From positions 1,364,001-1,428,000 of the forward strand of contig NZ_RKLQ01000001.1 in the NCBI RefSeq assembly GCF_019599405.1: DNA of 64,000 bases. The letters run 5' to 3'. The stretch is from Haloarcula salinisoli (GTDB lineage Archaea; Halobacteriota; Halobacteria; Halobacteriales; Haloarculaceae). The notes under the pieces are model-generated. The model made no database searches. It saw only the letters and a program-made list of their open reading frames with translations, and was not told the origin of the DNA. Position numbers and translations under genes: made by a program. Positions 43,549 to 53,035 of the stretch are shown here, piece by piece; position 1 is the first letter of the stretch; each line of letters begins with the position of its first letter.

Positions 43549-43721
43549 GGGTCGCGGTACGGCTGCCGGCTACAAATACTGTCTGCCCGCGATAACGGTC
43601 GTGTTTAGTTCAGCGAACAAGCGTGCTAACAGCCAGCCGGGGCTTTCTGGCTCTCCGAAGTGAACTCTGGGAAAATAAACACTGCCGCGAAAACAAAATA
43701 CAGCGCCGTGAGCGAGGGTAG

Positions 43722-46406
43722 TCAGCGACGTCGCCACAGCGCAGCACCGGCCAGCAGCGCGACCACGGCCGCAGCGACACCGAAGCCGGGCCCGCTCCCG
43801 CTGGAGGTGTCGGTCCCGGCCGCACCCGGGGTGGTGGGCGTCGAAGCCGCGTCGACGGTCACCGTCGCGGTACGGTTGTCGTCGTCGGTCTGTGCGGTCA
43901 CCCGAGTCTCGCCAGCGGAGGACGGCGAGATATCACCGGAGACGGTCGTCGACGCGCCGGCCGCCAGCTCGACCGACTCGCTCGTGACCTGCGTGCCACC
44001 GAGCGACAGGCGCACACTCTGGGAGCCAGCCACACCGCCCTGGTTCTCGATAGTCGCGGACACCGTGGCGCTTTCCCCGGCCGTCACGGACGACGGGGCG
44101 TCCAGTGCCGTGAGAGCGAACGAGGCGGGTTCCAGCACCGACAGGTCGGCCGACACCGAACTGCTCGTCGATTCGGCCGACAGCGTCGTCGTCCCCGAGT
44201 TGTTCACGACACCGGAGACCGCTACCGTGGTCGTGTCGTTGGCGGGCAGCTCCGCCCACGTCGTGCCGACGGTCTGACCGTTCGCTGTCAGTCGCAGCCG
44301 TTCGCTGACTGTGACATCTGCGGTGTTGTTGACCGTCACGTCCACGTCGAAGGACTCGCCCCCGGTCGCGTTCGCAGGCGTAGAGACGTTCTCGACAGTG
44401 ATGGAATCGGCAGGGACAACCTCGACAGTGCCCGCCGAAACGCCGTCCACGGCGAGGTCGTAGGTGCCCGGTTCCTCAGGTGTCCACGACAGCGCCGTCG
44501 TGGTCTCGGTATCGGGTTCGACCGAGACCAGCTCGCTCGTGACGTTCTCGCCGTCGACCGAAAGCGTAGCGTTGCGTGCCCCACGAAGACGATCGTCGTT
44601 CGCGATGGTCACTGACACCGGCACTGACGCGCCGGCGCTGACCACAGAGACGTTCGCTACTGCGCTCTCGGTCGTCAGCTCCGGCGGTTCGACTACTTCG
44701 ACCGTGCCAGCGGAGGCGTCGTCGACAGCCACGTCGTAGGTGCCCAGCGACTCGGGCTGCCAGTCGACAGTGACGTTCTGCTCTACGTCCGGCTCACCGG
44801 AGACGGTGACTTCGGAGACCGTCTCGCCGTCGATTCGCAGCGAAACCGTGTCCTCACCGGCGATATCCCCGGTGTTGACGACCGTCGTCACGATATCGAC
44901 CGGGGCGTTCTGGGCCACGAGGTCCTCGTCTATCGAGACCGCCGTCGCCGTGATGTTGGGCGGTTCGAGAACGGTGAGCGTCTCCGTTTTCGTTTGGCCG
45001 GCGATAGTCGCCGTGACCTCGGCAGTGCCGGTCTCGCTGGTCGAAACCGTACCGGCGTCGACCGACGCAACAGAGCTGTTGGTTCCGTAGCTGGCAGTCT
45101 CCGACGCCGTGACGGTACGGCCGTCGACCAGTTCGAGCGTGACGGTCGCGTCGGTCGTGTCACCACGTGCGATTCGGGTGACCTCGATGGAGAACGAGAC
45201 GGTCTCGACGGCCCAGCGGTGGACCGGGTACTCGTCCGTCGCTGCCCAGGCCGGTCCGAAGTTCAGCCCGTTCATGTTCTCGCGGGCGGCCTGTCCAGTC
45301 ATTTCGTCGGTGGTGAGACCGGTGATTGGACCGGTGACGGACTCGGTATCGTCAACACCGAAAGCCTTGCTTGCCGACACCTGGCTGTTCCAGTATACTT
45401 CACTGAGCTGGGCCTCCCTCTGTGAGATGTAGCCAGCAACCGCCCCAGCATCATCGTCGCCGCGTACGTCGCCTGTCGTGTAGGCGCGGGCAATCGACCC
45501 ATCTTGACGAATATCACCGACCGCACCGCCAACCTGGTTCGTCCCGGTCGCAGTCCCCGTGAAGTAACCGCGAACCAGCCGTGCCTCATTATGTTCGCCG
45601 ACCAGACCACCGACGTTTTCAGTACCGTTCACCGCCCCGGTAGCAAACACGGACGCAACGACGCCGCCGTTCGTCGTTCCGACGACCCCGCCGACGTAAT
45701 CAACGCCGTCCACGTCACCGGTCGCGTACGAGCGACGAATCTCACCACTGTCACCGCCAAAGCTACCGGCGAGACCCCCGGCACTTCGTTTCGTCGCGGT
45801 CACGTCCACATTTGCGCCAGACGCCGCGATTTGGCCGGTATTCGCCCCGGCCAGACCACCGACACTGACAGTTCCCGAGACGGTACCGGTCACCGTCACG
45901 TCGGTCACGGTGCCACTATTTCCGCCAACGGCAACGCCGACACTCTGTTTGCCCGCCATCGACGCATCGGTTATCCTGACGTGTTTCACTGTCCCGGTAC
46001 TATCGCCGAACAGTCCCACGTCGTTTCTCGTCGGCCGGTCGACGGTGAGTCCTGAAATGGTGTGGTTCTGCCCGTCGAAGGTTCCGGAGAATCGACCACC
46101 TTCTGCCTCGTCGGAGTTGGGATTGTTACCGATTGGCCTGAATCCAGCACCGGTGTTCCAGTTCTCGGTCTCGCCGGCGTCGATGTCGTTGCCGAGGACG
46201 TAGTGGGCGTCCCGGTCCTGGTTCATCGCCTGGAGCTCGTCGACGGTGGTGATGACGTACGGGTCCTGGGCGGTCCCGCTGCCCTCCATCTCGTCGAGCG
46301 TCGATTCCTGTGCCGCGGCCGACCCCGAGAAGCCTGCGGCGCCGATGCTCACGAGCACTACCATGGTCAGTGCTATCGAGCCTGCTCGATTAGCCGTAGC
46401 TGTCAT
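43722..46406 (-). CDS. Cell-surface GLUG/CARDB protein with PGF-CTERM anchor
   Basis: The 894-aa protein has a Sec signal (about 1-32), a right-handed repeat region (about 45-400) with GLUG-like units (VGGLAG, VGGVVGTTNGG, VGGLVGEHN), then several Ig-like/CARDB repeats (about 405-850, such as ESLGTYDVAVDDASAGTVEVV and EPGTYDLAVDGVSAGTVEVV) and a C-terminal PGF-CTERM signal (SGPGFGVAAAVVALLAGAALWRRR at about 871-894). Such proteins are cut by archaeosortase A and attached to lipid. It is probably an adhesin or surface stalk. A TATA-like box lies about 32 bp upstream. Confidence 0.9.
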   Translation of the reverse strand: MTATANRAGSIALTMVVLVSIGAAGFSGSAAAQESTLDEMEGSGTAQDPYVITTVDELQAMNQDRDAHYVLGNDIDAGETENWNTGAGFRPIGNNPNSDEAEGGRFSGTFDGQNHTISGLTVDRPTRNDVGLFGDSTGTVKHVRITDASMAGKQSVGVAVGGNSGTVTDVTVTGTVSGTVSVGGLAGANTGQIAASGANVDVTATKRSAGGLAGSFGGDSGEIRRSYATGDVDGVDYVGGVVGTTNGGVVASVFATGAVNGTENVGGLVGEHNEARLVRGYFTGTATGTNQVGGAVGDIRQDGSIARAYTTGDVRGDDDAGAVAGYISQREAQLSEVYWNSQVSASKAFGVDDTESVTGPITGLTTDEMTGQAARENMNGLNFGPAWAATDEYPVHRWAVETVSFSIEVTRIARGDTTDATVTLELVDGRTVTASETASYGTNSSVASVDAGTVSTSETGTAEVTATIAGQTKTETLTVLEPPNITATAVSIDEDLVAQNAPVDIVTTVVNTGDIAGEDTVSLRIDGETVSEVTVSGEPDVEQNVTVDWQPESLGTYDVAVDDASAGTVEVVEPPELTTESAVANVSVVSAGASVPVSVTIANDDRLRGARNATLSVDGENVTSELVSVEPDTETTTALSWTPEEPGTYDLAVDGVSAGTVEVVPADSITVENVSTPANATGGESFDVDVTVNNTADVTVSERLRLTANGQTVGTTWAELPANDTTTVAVSGVVNNSGTTTLSAESTSSSVSADLSVLEPASFALTALDAPSSVTAGESATVSATIENQGGVAGSQSVRLSLGGTQVTSESVELAAGASTTVSGDISPSSAGETRVTAQTDDDNRTATVTVDAASTPTTPGAAGTDTSSGSGPGFGVAAAVVALLAGAALWRRR

Positions 46407-46433
46407 GCGCTCAAATTACATGCTAAATACGCT

Positions 46434-46443
46434 GATATAAATG
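46434..46443 (-). promoter_or_regulatory. TATA-like box of the PGF-CTERM protein gene
   Basis: The minus-strand word catttatatc is centred about 32 bp before the ATG at 46406. The expected transcript would have a leader of only a few bases. Confidence 0.5.
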
Positions 46444-46474
46444 ACCAGCGTCTGGATATTTCGGGCAGTGGGTC

Positions 46475-46483
46475 AAAAAAAAA
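46475..46483 (-). terminator. U-rich terminator after the pilin-like gene
   Basis: A run of nine A's on the plus strand gives nine U's in the minus-strand transcript, 17-25 nt after the stop of the gene ending at 46500. Oligo-U is the usual archaeal termination signal. Confidence 0.6.
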
Positions 46484-46499
46484 CCGCCAGAATCAGTTG

Positions 46500-47006
46500 T
46501 TACGCCGTGACGAGGATTTCGGGGTTCTCCTGCTCGTCAACGTAGTTGCTGTCGGTCGGTGGCTGGACCTCGACTTTCAGCGTGGCAGTATCCTGGTCTT
46601 CTCGAAGGTCGGTGACGACATCTGCAGAGTCACCGCTTTCTTCGTCCTGGAAATCGACGTCCACAGTGTTGTCGTCATCTCCGGTTCCTTCGGTGTGTGC
46701 CGATTGGTCATCGTACAGCGAAGCCGTTCCTTCGGTGATGACGACCTGTGCTCCGTTGACTTCTTCACCTTCATCGGTGACGACCTCGAACGTCAGCGTT
46801 TCGGAACCGCTAGTAAGGTCTTCAACTGTCATTTGGTCGTCCTCGACCTGCACCGTTACCTCGGTGTTGTCGAATTGCGGCAGCCCGCCGAGGATGCTCG
46901 TCATGATGGCCAGACTCGCCACGCCGACGACGAGTGCGATGACCAGTCTGATTGGCAGTCCTTCGATACCACGGTTGTCAGTCCACAGCTTTTTCAGCGA
47001 ACGCAT
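46500..47006 (-). CDS. Pilin-like exported protein
   Basis: The 168-aa protein starts MRSLKKLWTDNRGIEGLPIRLVIALVVGVASLAIMTSILGG: a short basic leader, then a processing-site-like GIEG and one hydrophobic helix, as in type IV pilin-like proteins. The mature part is acidic (TGDDDNTVDVDFQDEESGDSADVV) and beta-rich, with FEVVTDEGEEVNGAQVVITEGTA resembling a carboxypeptidase-regulatory-like fold. It is divergent from the HerA-like ATPase gene, and pilB/pilC lie 2.4 kb further on, so a pilus or secretion role is inferred. A U-rich terminator follows. Confidence 0.75.
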   Translation of the reverse strand: MRSLKKLWTDNRGIEGLPIRLVIALVVGVASLAIMTSILGGLPQFDNTEVTVQVEDDQMTVEDLTSGSETLTFEVVTDEGEEVNGAQVVITEGTASLYDDQSAHTEGTGDDDNTVDVDFQDEESGDSADVVTDLREDQDTATLKVEVQPPTDSNYVDEQENPEILVTA

Positions 47007-47080
47007 ACTTTTTTTCGTCTCGTCTTCTGACTTAAACTTTGGAGCCAAGGTTGAAATATGAGACCGAGGCAAGCCACACT

Positions 47081-48136
47081 GTGAGCTTCGTAATCGGACG
47101 AGAGGAGGGTGTCGATTCCGGGCCGGCAGGCGACCTCGGGTCCTACCGCGCCCTCGACGGGAGCGAGGGTGCGCCACTGCATATCGACCTCGACGGTCCC
47201 CACGCCATGCTCATCGTTGGGAAGCGTGGGTACGGGAAGTCCTACACCCTGGGCGTCATCGCGGAGTCGCTCGCGCGATCGAAGGGTGTCGCTCCGGTCA
47301 TCATCGACCCCATGGGCGTCTTCGACACGCTGGGCGAGGAGGCCGACGGCGAGCCGGTGCCCACGACCGTCATCGACGACCCGGCCGTGACGCCGCGGTC
47401 GCTCGACCCCAAGTCCTGGTGTGCACTGCTGGGACTGTCCCCCGAGAGCGGCGCGGGCGGGCTGGTCTGGCAGGCCGCCGGGAACTGTGACTCGCTGGCG
47501 GAGATGCGCGCCCACGTCGAGGAGACCGACGCGCCCAAGACGGACAAACGGGCCGCGACGAACCACATCAGCCTCGCCGAGTCGTGGGGCGTCTTCGACG
47601 AGGACGGGATGACCGCGGCCGACCTCGGTTCGAGCGAGATTACGGTCGTCGACGTCTCCGGGCTCGACGCCGCACCGATGAACGCCGTCGCCCGTGGTAT
47701 CGGCGAGGCGCTGTACCGCGCTCGGGTGGACCGGGACATCCCTCGGCTCCCGTGGGTACTCATCGACGAGGCCCACACGTTCTTCGAGGGTGTCGCACGG
47801 TCGGCGCTTGAGACCATCCTCACGCGTGGCCGCGCCCCCGGTGTGAGCCTCATCATGGCGACCCAGCGACCGAGCGTCGTTCCTGAGGTGGCCGTCTCCC
47901 AATCGGACATCCTCATCTCCCATCGCCTGACCTCAGAAGTGGACCTGGAGGCGCTGGACGCCGCCCAGCCGACGTACATGAAATCGTCACTGGGGGAGCG
48001 ACTGCCGACCGGCCCCGGGGAGGTCGTCATCATCGACGACTCGACCGAGACCGTCCACGCTGCCCAGATACGGCGGCGGGCCACGCCCCACGGAGGGGAC
48101 AGCCCGAACGCCAGCGACGTCACCCTGGAGGAGTGA
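47081..48136 (+). CDS. HerA-like (DUF87) ATPase
   Basis: The 351-aa protein has a Walker A GKRGYGKS at residues 47-54, a Walker B-like LPWVLIDEAHTFFEG, and a sensor region LIMATQRPSVVPEVAVSQSDILISHRL, all typical of HerA/FtsK-fold ATPases. I start at the GTG at 47081 (MSFVIGREEG), because the frame upstream uses TTG and adds 14 unlikely residues. Position next to pilin-like and pilB genes suggests it energises or controls the same surface system, although HerA relatives also act in DNA repair. Confidence 0.85.
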   Translation: MSFVIGREEGVDSGPAGDLGSYRALDGSEGAPLHIDLDGPHAMLIVGKRGYGKSYTLGVIAESLARSKGVAPVIIDPMGVFDTLGEEADGEPVPTTVIDDPAVTPRSLDPKSWCALLGLSPESGAGGLVWQAAGNCDSLAEMRAHVEETDAPKTDKRAATNHISLAESWGVFDEDGMTAADLGSSEITVVDVSGLDAAPMNAVARGIGEALYRARVDRDIPRLPWVLIDEAHTFFEGVARSALETILTRGRAPGVSLIMATQRPSVVPEVAVSQSDILISHRLTSEVDLEALDAAQPTYMKSSLGERLPTGPGEVVIIDDSTETVHAAQIRRRATPHGGDSPNASDVTLEE

Positions 48137-48236
48137 GACAGATCGGTATCGTGATGTCCCGGGCCGGGTCGGCACCGTCCGGTACTTGCCGAAATCGGTC
48201 CGTCTGAGAGGTTTTAATCGCCTCTAAAATCTGAGG

Positions 48237-48242
48237 TTTAAG
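48237..48242 (+). promoter_or_regulatory. TATA-like box before the coiled-coil gene
   Basis: The word tttaag is about 27 bp before the ATG at 48267, as in leaderless haloarchaeal transcripts. A ribosome-binding-like aaggagg (48246-48252) is also present but would fall before a leaderless start. Confidence 0.4.
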
Positions 48243-48266
48243 TACAAGGAGGCGCGTAATCAGGCC

Positions 48267-48905
48267 ATGACTGATATCGATCGAATCGAACAACGACTGG
48301 CCGCCGTCGAGCGGACCGTCACCGACGGCGACCACGAGTTGAACGATATCGCCGACCTCACAGATCTCGCGGACGATATAGAGCGAGTGGAACAGCGTCT
48401 CGACTCTATCGAGGAGCGGGTGGCCGAACTCGAGGGGGTGTACGACGCGCTGGATGGCTACGTGAGCAACGTCCGGTCGGTCAACGAGAACGTCGAGCAG
48501 CAGGCGGGCGCGGCGTACGCGGCCGTCGACCGGCTCGAAGAGCGCGTAGACGAGCTCGAACATGCGGTCGATCCCGACCTCGCCGCCCAGTCCCCGTCGA
48601 GCAACGCAGACCGGGGCGCCGAAAGCGCGACGATTCAGACCGAGGCCGCAGGTTCGCGCCGGACGGACCTCGAACAGACGGTCGACGATATCGTGCCGGA
48701 GGAGGAGAGCAACGACGACGACGAGGACGGCCTGATGTCGTCCCTGACAGGGGTGCTCGGCGACGAGGAGTCGAAAAACGGGAGCAGTGAGGAGCCGGTG
48801 ACGACGACCCCGGCAGAGTCCGGCAACCTCGATAATGGTGAGTCACCGACAGAGGACAAGTCGGACGACGATGGCGACGGATTCCTCTCCTCGCTGTTTA
48901 AATAA
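48267..48905 (+). CDS. Coiled-coil protein, DUF7310-like
   Basis: The 212-aa protein is a heptad-rich coiled coil for about the first 105 residues (IEQRLAAVERTV, IERVEQRLDSIEERVAELEGVYDAL, AVDRLEERVDELEHAV) with an acidic disordered C-terminal half and a terminal FLSSLFK. From memory it matches the DUF7310 group found next to archaeal secretion ATPases. It may be a scaffold or adaptor of the pilus-like machine. Its stop touches the start of the decayed gene that follows. Confidence 0.8.
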   Translation: MTDIDRIEQRLAAVERTVTDGDHELNDIADLTDLADDIERVEQRLDSIEERVAELEGVYDALDGYVSNVRSVNENVEQQAGAAYAAVDRLEERVDELEHAVDPDLAAQSPSSNADRGAESATIQTEAAGSRRTDLEQTVDDIVPEEESNDDDEDGLMSSLTGVLGDEESKNGSSEEPVTTTPAESGNLDNGESPTEDKSDDDGDGFLSSLFK

Positions 48906-49353
48906 TACGCGTAGGCGTCGCTGTCTTGCTGACGGTCGCTATTATGAGCGCCTCCGTTCCGGCGATAGAGATCGGTACGATGACCAACAGCGTGAAAATC
49001 GTCGAGCAATAGCTCTCGGAGCAGTCAACGGCGTCCGTGTCGCTTGTGCAAAACGAGCAGGTCCCGCCGGACCGTGTCAGGGGCCCACAGCGGCCGGTCA
49101 CACTCACGTTCCCAGACGATTCGTTGACCTCTGTGCCGGTAGCGAAGTTCCGCATCGAGCGCCACTCGAATAACTTCAGCATCCTTCGCGACCGACTGGA
49201 GGGCGGTACCAACAAGCAAACTACCATCGCGGACCCCATCGTCAACAACGAGTTCGAGAACACGACATCGCTATCAGGCACCGGTAAGCGGAGTACCGTC
49301 TCGGGCTGGCCCGGCATAACGAGACGGCGGTCGTCGTGCTGTCCCGCGCCTAA
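48905..49353 (+). pseudogene. Decayed DUF7311-like membrane-anchored protein gene
   Basis: A single frame reads (I)RVGVAVLLTVAIMSASVPAIE, a signal anchor, then meets an in-frame TAG at 49010-49012. It resumes with STASVSLVQNEQVPPDRV and TLTFPDDSLTSVPVAKFRIER, then shifts frame near 49283-49291 to finish as EYRLGLARHNETAVVVLSRA and TAA at 49351. The expected start ATG is also missing: taATACGC stands where ATGATACGC would fit. Three separate defects in one coherent protein mark a pseudogene, or a cluster of sequence errors. From memory the DUF7311 family occupies this slot before pilB. Confidence 0.75.
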
Positions 49354-49384
49354 TTTTAAGTCCGAAGACGGGGCGAGTCCCAGC

Positions 49385-51301
49385 ATGTCGGATAACGCTA
49401 GCTCATTGCAGTCCATGCTCGGCCTCGATTCCTTCTCTATGTTCGGGGACGACGAGGACGAGGGGCCGTGTGGCTGTTCCGTGTCCTTCGACGACGGGAC
49501 ACTGGTCGTCGACGCCGACGACTGCTCGGGCGACCTCGCCGAGAGCGTCGAGTGTCGGCAGACGGTCATCGACGAACTGACCGACAGGGGGGTAGAGCGG
49601 ATACACGTCCACCGGAACGGACGTGAGTACCGCTACGAGCAGGACGGTGTCGACCTGTTGACCAGTGCCGGACGGTTCATCGAAATGGTCGGCGAGCGGG
49701 ACGAACAGGTGGCGGCCGAGGCGGCCCGGGACCCGCTCAGTGTCGCGACGGACCTCCGTTCGCGTGTCGGTCCCATCGCCGATATCGGTATCGAGTCCGA
49801 ACTCATCAGCGCCGGCAGTGGCGTGGGCTCCTACGAGCAGGTGTTGTCTCCGTTCGTCGGACTGACGGTCGCAAACTACTACGTGGACCGGTCGATGGCC
49901 GAGGACGCACGCCTGGCGGAGGTCCGCGAACTGGAGACCGGCAGCGAGGCCAGAATCTACGAGCGGTCCGATAGCGTCCCCTTTTACTCGCTGGACCTGG
50001 TTGACCTCACGCTGTCGAGCGAGGAGCGGTCGGTGCTCATGGACGCCTACGAGGCCATCGCCGACGGCTTCGTCGAGGGCGAACGGGCCGCCTCGAGGGC
50101 GATCAAACACGTGGCTGACGAGGATGTCGACCCTGTCTTGACCGCCGTGCTCGAGAAACACACGCAAGGGTACGGTATCCTCGAGGACATCTTCGCGGAC
50201 CCGAGCGTCACGGACATCTACGTCACCTCGCCGGTCGGCGCGAACCCGGTTCGCGTGGTCGTGGACGGCCAGGCGATGACGACGAACGTCTACATCACCG
50301 AGAAGGGCGTCGGCGCGCTCGCCTCGCGTATCCGTCGGACAAGCGGACGGGCGTTCTCGCGGGCGAGCCCGACCGTCGACGCCAAGGCCGACCTTGAGAA
50401 CGGGACCGGCGTCCGTATCGCGGGGGTCACCGACCCCGTCTCGGAGGGCGTCGCCTTCGCCTTCCGCGAACAGGCCGACGACAAGTTCACGCTGCCGGGA
50501 CTGGTCGCCAACGGGACGATGCCGGCCGAGGCCGCGGCGTTCCTCTCGGTGGCCATCGAGCGCAACGCGGCGGCGCTCATCGCCGGGACGCGTGGCGCCG
50601 GGAAGACCACCCTGCTCGGGACGCTGCTGTACGAGCTCTCACCGGACACCCGGACGGTCATCATCGAGGACACGCCGGAGCTGCCGGTGAACCCGTTACA
50701 GTCTGTGGACCGGGACATCCAGGCGCTCCGGACCGGTTCCGGGAGCGGCCCGGAGATTTCGGCCGCGGACGCGCTGAAGACCGCGTTGCGCCTCGGTGAC
50801 GGGGCGCTGGTGGTCGGTGAGATTCGGGGCGAGGAAGCCCAGGTCCTCTACGAGGCGATGCGCGTCGGTGCCAACGCGAACGCCGTGCTCGGGACCATCC
50901 ACGGTGACGGGGCCGACTCCGTCTTCGAGCGGGTCGTCTCCGACCTCGGCGTCCCGCCCTCGTCGTTCGGCGCGACGGACCTCGTGGTCACGGTCCAGGC
51001 GTACAAGACCCCCAACGGGCGAAAGCGGCGACTGTCGGCCATCGAAGAGGTCATGGTCCGAGAGGACGGCATCTACTTCGAGTCCCTGTACGAGATCGAG
51101 GGCGACCAGGCCAAATCGACGGGCCGCATCGACCGGGGTGAGAGTCGGCTCATCCATCGCCTGACGGGCCCGGCCGAGGAGTACGCGGACATCCGGGCAG
51201 ACATCGACGAGCGCAAGGAATTCATCGAGGACCTCGCGAAAGACGGCGTGACGGGGCCACACGAAGTCGCCCCGGCGTACGCGGACCACAAGCAGGAGTG
51301 A
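49385..51301 (+). CDS. Type IV pilus/secretion ATPase (PilB/TadA-like)
   Basis: The 638-aa protein has a divergent acidic N-terminal part with a Cys pair (GPCGCSVSFDDG), then the GspE-type core: an N2 domain (KHTQGYGILEDIFADPSVTDIYVTSPVG), Walker A GTRGAGKTT at 401-409, the Asp box VIIEDTPELPV, Walker B LRLGDGALVVGEIRGEEA and the His box AVLGTIHGDG. It powers assembly of a type IV pilus-like or secretion structure. The ATG at 49385 is chosen; the frame continues upstream into the decayed gene but is not part of this protein. pilC follows 6 bp later. Confidence 0.93.
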   Translation: MSDNASSLQSMLGLDSFSMFGDDEDEGPCGCSVSFDDGTLVVDADDCSGDLAESVECRQTVIDELTDRGVERIHVHRNGREYRYEQDGVDLLTSAGRFIEMVGERDEQVAAEAARDPLSVATDLRSRVGPIADIGIESELISAGSGVGSYEQVLSPFVGLTVANYYVDRSMAEDARLAEVRELETGSEARIYERSDSVPFYSLDLVDLTLSSEERSVLMDAYEAIADGFVEGERAASRAIKHVADEDVDPVLTAVLEKHTQGYGILEDIFADPSVTDIYVTSPVGANPVRVVVDGQAMTTNVYITEKGVGALASRIRRTSGRAFSRASPTVDAKADLENGTGVRIAGVTDPVSEGVAFAFREQADDKFTLPGLVANGTMPAEAAAFLSVAIERNAAALIAGTRGAGKTTLLGTLLYELSPDTRTVIIEDTPELPVNPLQSVDRDIQALRTGSGSGPEISAADALKTALRLGDGALVVGEIRGEEAQVLYEAMRVGANANAVLGTIHGDGADSVFERVVSDLGVPPSSFGATDLVVTVQAYKTPNGRKRRLSAIEEVMVREDGIYFESLYEIEGDQAKSTGRIDRGESRLIHRLTGPAEEYADIRADIDERKEFIEDLAKDGVTGPHEVAPAYADHKQE

Positions 51302-51307
51302 GTATCG

Positions 51308-53035
51308 ATGGGAACACTAGCTAGCCTGGTGCTGGCTCTGGCCGCGATGTATCCGGACGACGTCGACGTGAGCGACGAGCTCGTGGAGGCAATCGCCTTC
51401 ATCGAGCCGGCGTACACGGCCGAAGAGCTCGTTCGGGCCGGCTACGTCGCGGGCGTCCTCGCCTTTTTTCTGCCCCTGCCGCTCGTCTACACGCCCGTCC
51501 CGCTGGTTGCCGTCCTCGTTATCTGTGTGGTCGTCTCCTTCCTGGTCATGCACGGGGTTCACACGGCCCCGCATCTCCTGGCCTCCCTCCGACGGACACG
51601 GGCACTCGGTGAGACGCCGGACCTCATCGGTCGTGCCGTCCTGCGGATGCACATCCAGCCAGCGACGGAGAACGCAGTTCGTTTCGCCGCCGAGACCGGT
51701 GACGGCCCGCTCGCGGCCAGCCTGGAGTCACACATCGACCGGTCTATCGGGACACCCGATTCGGGGCTCATCAGCTTCGCCGAGGACTGGTCGGAGGACT
51801 TCCCGGCGTTGCAGCGTTCCTCGCACCTCCTCTCGGCTGCACAGGAAGCACCCGATGGCGAGCGCGACCGAACGCTCGACCGGGCGATGGCCGCGGTGCT
51901 CAACGGCACCCGGGAGCAGATGGCGGAGTTCACCGCGGCCATCCGTAGCCCGACCACCGCGCTGTACGCGTTCGGTGTCATGCTTCCACTCGCACTGGTC
52001 GCGCTCGTCCCGGCCGCCTCGCTGGCGGGCTATCCGGTCTCCATCTGGTTCTTCGTGGTTGTCTACAACGTCGTCTTGCCCGTGATGCTCATCGCAGCCA
52101 GTGTCTGGTTGCTGGTGCGACGACCGGTCGCGTTCCCGCCGCCTGACGTCAAGCGCTCCCATCCCGACGTCCCCGACCGGACCTGGCCACCGTTCGTCTA
52201 CGGTGCACTCGCCGGAGTCTGTGGGGCGGCGGTGGCGATCATCGTCGGTTCCAGGCATCTCGCACCGCTGGCCGGCATCGGCCTCGGGGTAGGATTCACC
52301 CTGGTCGGGTACTTCAGGCCTATCAAGGAGGTCCGCGAGTACGTCAAAGACGTCGAAGAGCATCTGGTCGATGCGCTGTACATCGTCGGTCGCCAGGTCT
52401 CGGACAACGAGGCCGTCGAGTCGGCCATCGACCACGCGGGCCACCGTGTCCCGGGTGAGACGGGCGACGTGTTCGACGACGCCGCCGGTATCCAGAAACG
52501 GCTCAAGACAACCGTCGAGGAGGCGTTCCTCGGACAGTACGGAGCACTCAAGGACATTCCCTCGGTTCGAACGGAAGGGACCGCTGCCTTGCTGGCTATC
52601 GCGGCCGACGAGGGCCAGCCGGCCGGGAAGTCCATCGTCTCGATGGCCGACCACCTAGAGGAGCTACGGGAAGTCGAACGCCGGACCAAACGCAAGCTCG
52701 CGATGGTGACCGGGACACTCACGAACACGGCCTCCTTCTTCGGGCCGCTCGTCGGCGGGGCCACCGTGGGACTGGCCAGCGGGATGGTCGGGTCGGGGGC
52801 CGATGTGGTCGAAGGTGGCTCCGCGCTGCCGACGGACCAGCTCGGTATCGTCATCGGCGTCTACATCATCACGCTCGCGGTGATCCTGACGACGCTGTCG
52901 ATGGCGCTCCGTCACGGCCTCGACCGCTCCGTTATCGGGTACAGGGTCGGCCGCGCGCTCATCTTCGCGGTACCGATATACCTCATCGCAACGGTCGCTG
53001 TCGGCGTCATCGCCGGTACCGACGCGCCAGTGTAG
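51308..53035 (+). CDS. Pilus/secretion platform membrane protein (PilC/TadC-like)
   Basis: The 575-aa protein has two type II secretion F repeats. Membrane helices lie near 45-90 and 215-260 in the first half, and near 295-340, 475-500 and 515-570 in the second. Cytoplasmic helical parts (LLASLRRTRALGETPDLIGRAVLRMHIQP and VEEHLVDALYIVGRQVSDNEAVESAIDHAG) carry the repeat. It is the inner-membrane platform that PilB acts on. It is 6 bp from pilB, so the two are coupled. The usual downstream pilin-like genes are missing. Confidence 0.9.
   Translation: MGTLASLVLALAAMYPDDVDVSDELVEAIAFIEPAYTAEELVRAGYVAGVLAFFLPLPLVYTPVPLVAVLVICVVVSFLVMHGVHTAPHLLASLRRTRALGETPDLIGRAVLRMHIQPATENAVRFAAETGDGPLAASLESHIDRSIGTPDSGLISFAEDWSEDFPALQRSSHLLSAAQEAPDGERDRTLDRAMAAVLNGTREQMAEFTAAIRSPTTALYAFGVMLPLALVALVPAASLAGYPVSIWFFVVVYNVVLPVMLIAASVWLLVRRPVAFPPPDVKRSHPDVPDRTWPPFVYGALAGVCGAAVAIIVGSRHLAPLAGIGLGVGFTLVGYFRPIKEVREYVKDVEEHLVDALYIVGRQVSDNEAVESAIDHAGHRVPGETGDVFDDAAGIQKRLKTTVEEAFLGQYGALKDIPSVRTEGTAALLAIAADEGQPAGKSIVSMADHLEELREVERRTKRKLAMVTGTLTNTASFFGPLVGGATVGLASGMVGSGADVVEGGSALPTDQLGIVIGVYIITLAVILTTLSMALRHGLDRSVIGYRVGRALIFAVPIYLIATVAVGVIAGTDAPV

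Noticed and set aside
47039-47080. TTG start for the HerA-like ATPase
   Set aside because: The added 14 residues are unlike related N-termini. The GTG at 47081 gives MSFVIGR, the usual opening of these proteins.
49037-49384. N-terminal extension of pilB through a GTG start
   Set aside because: The frame is open only because it is the decayed upstream gene in the same register. The extension matches that gene's product, and the ATG at 49385 gives the proper ATPase start.
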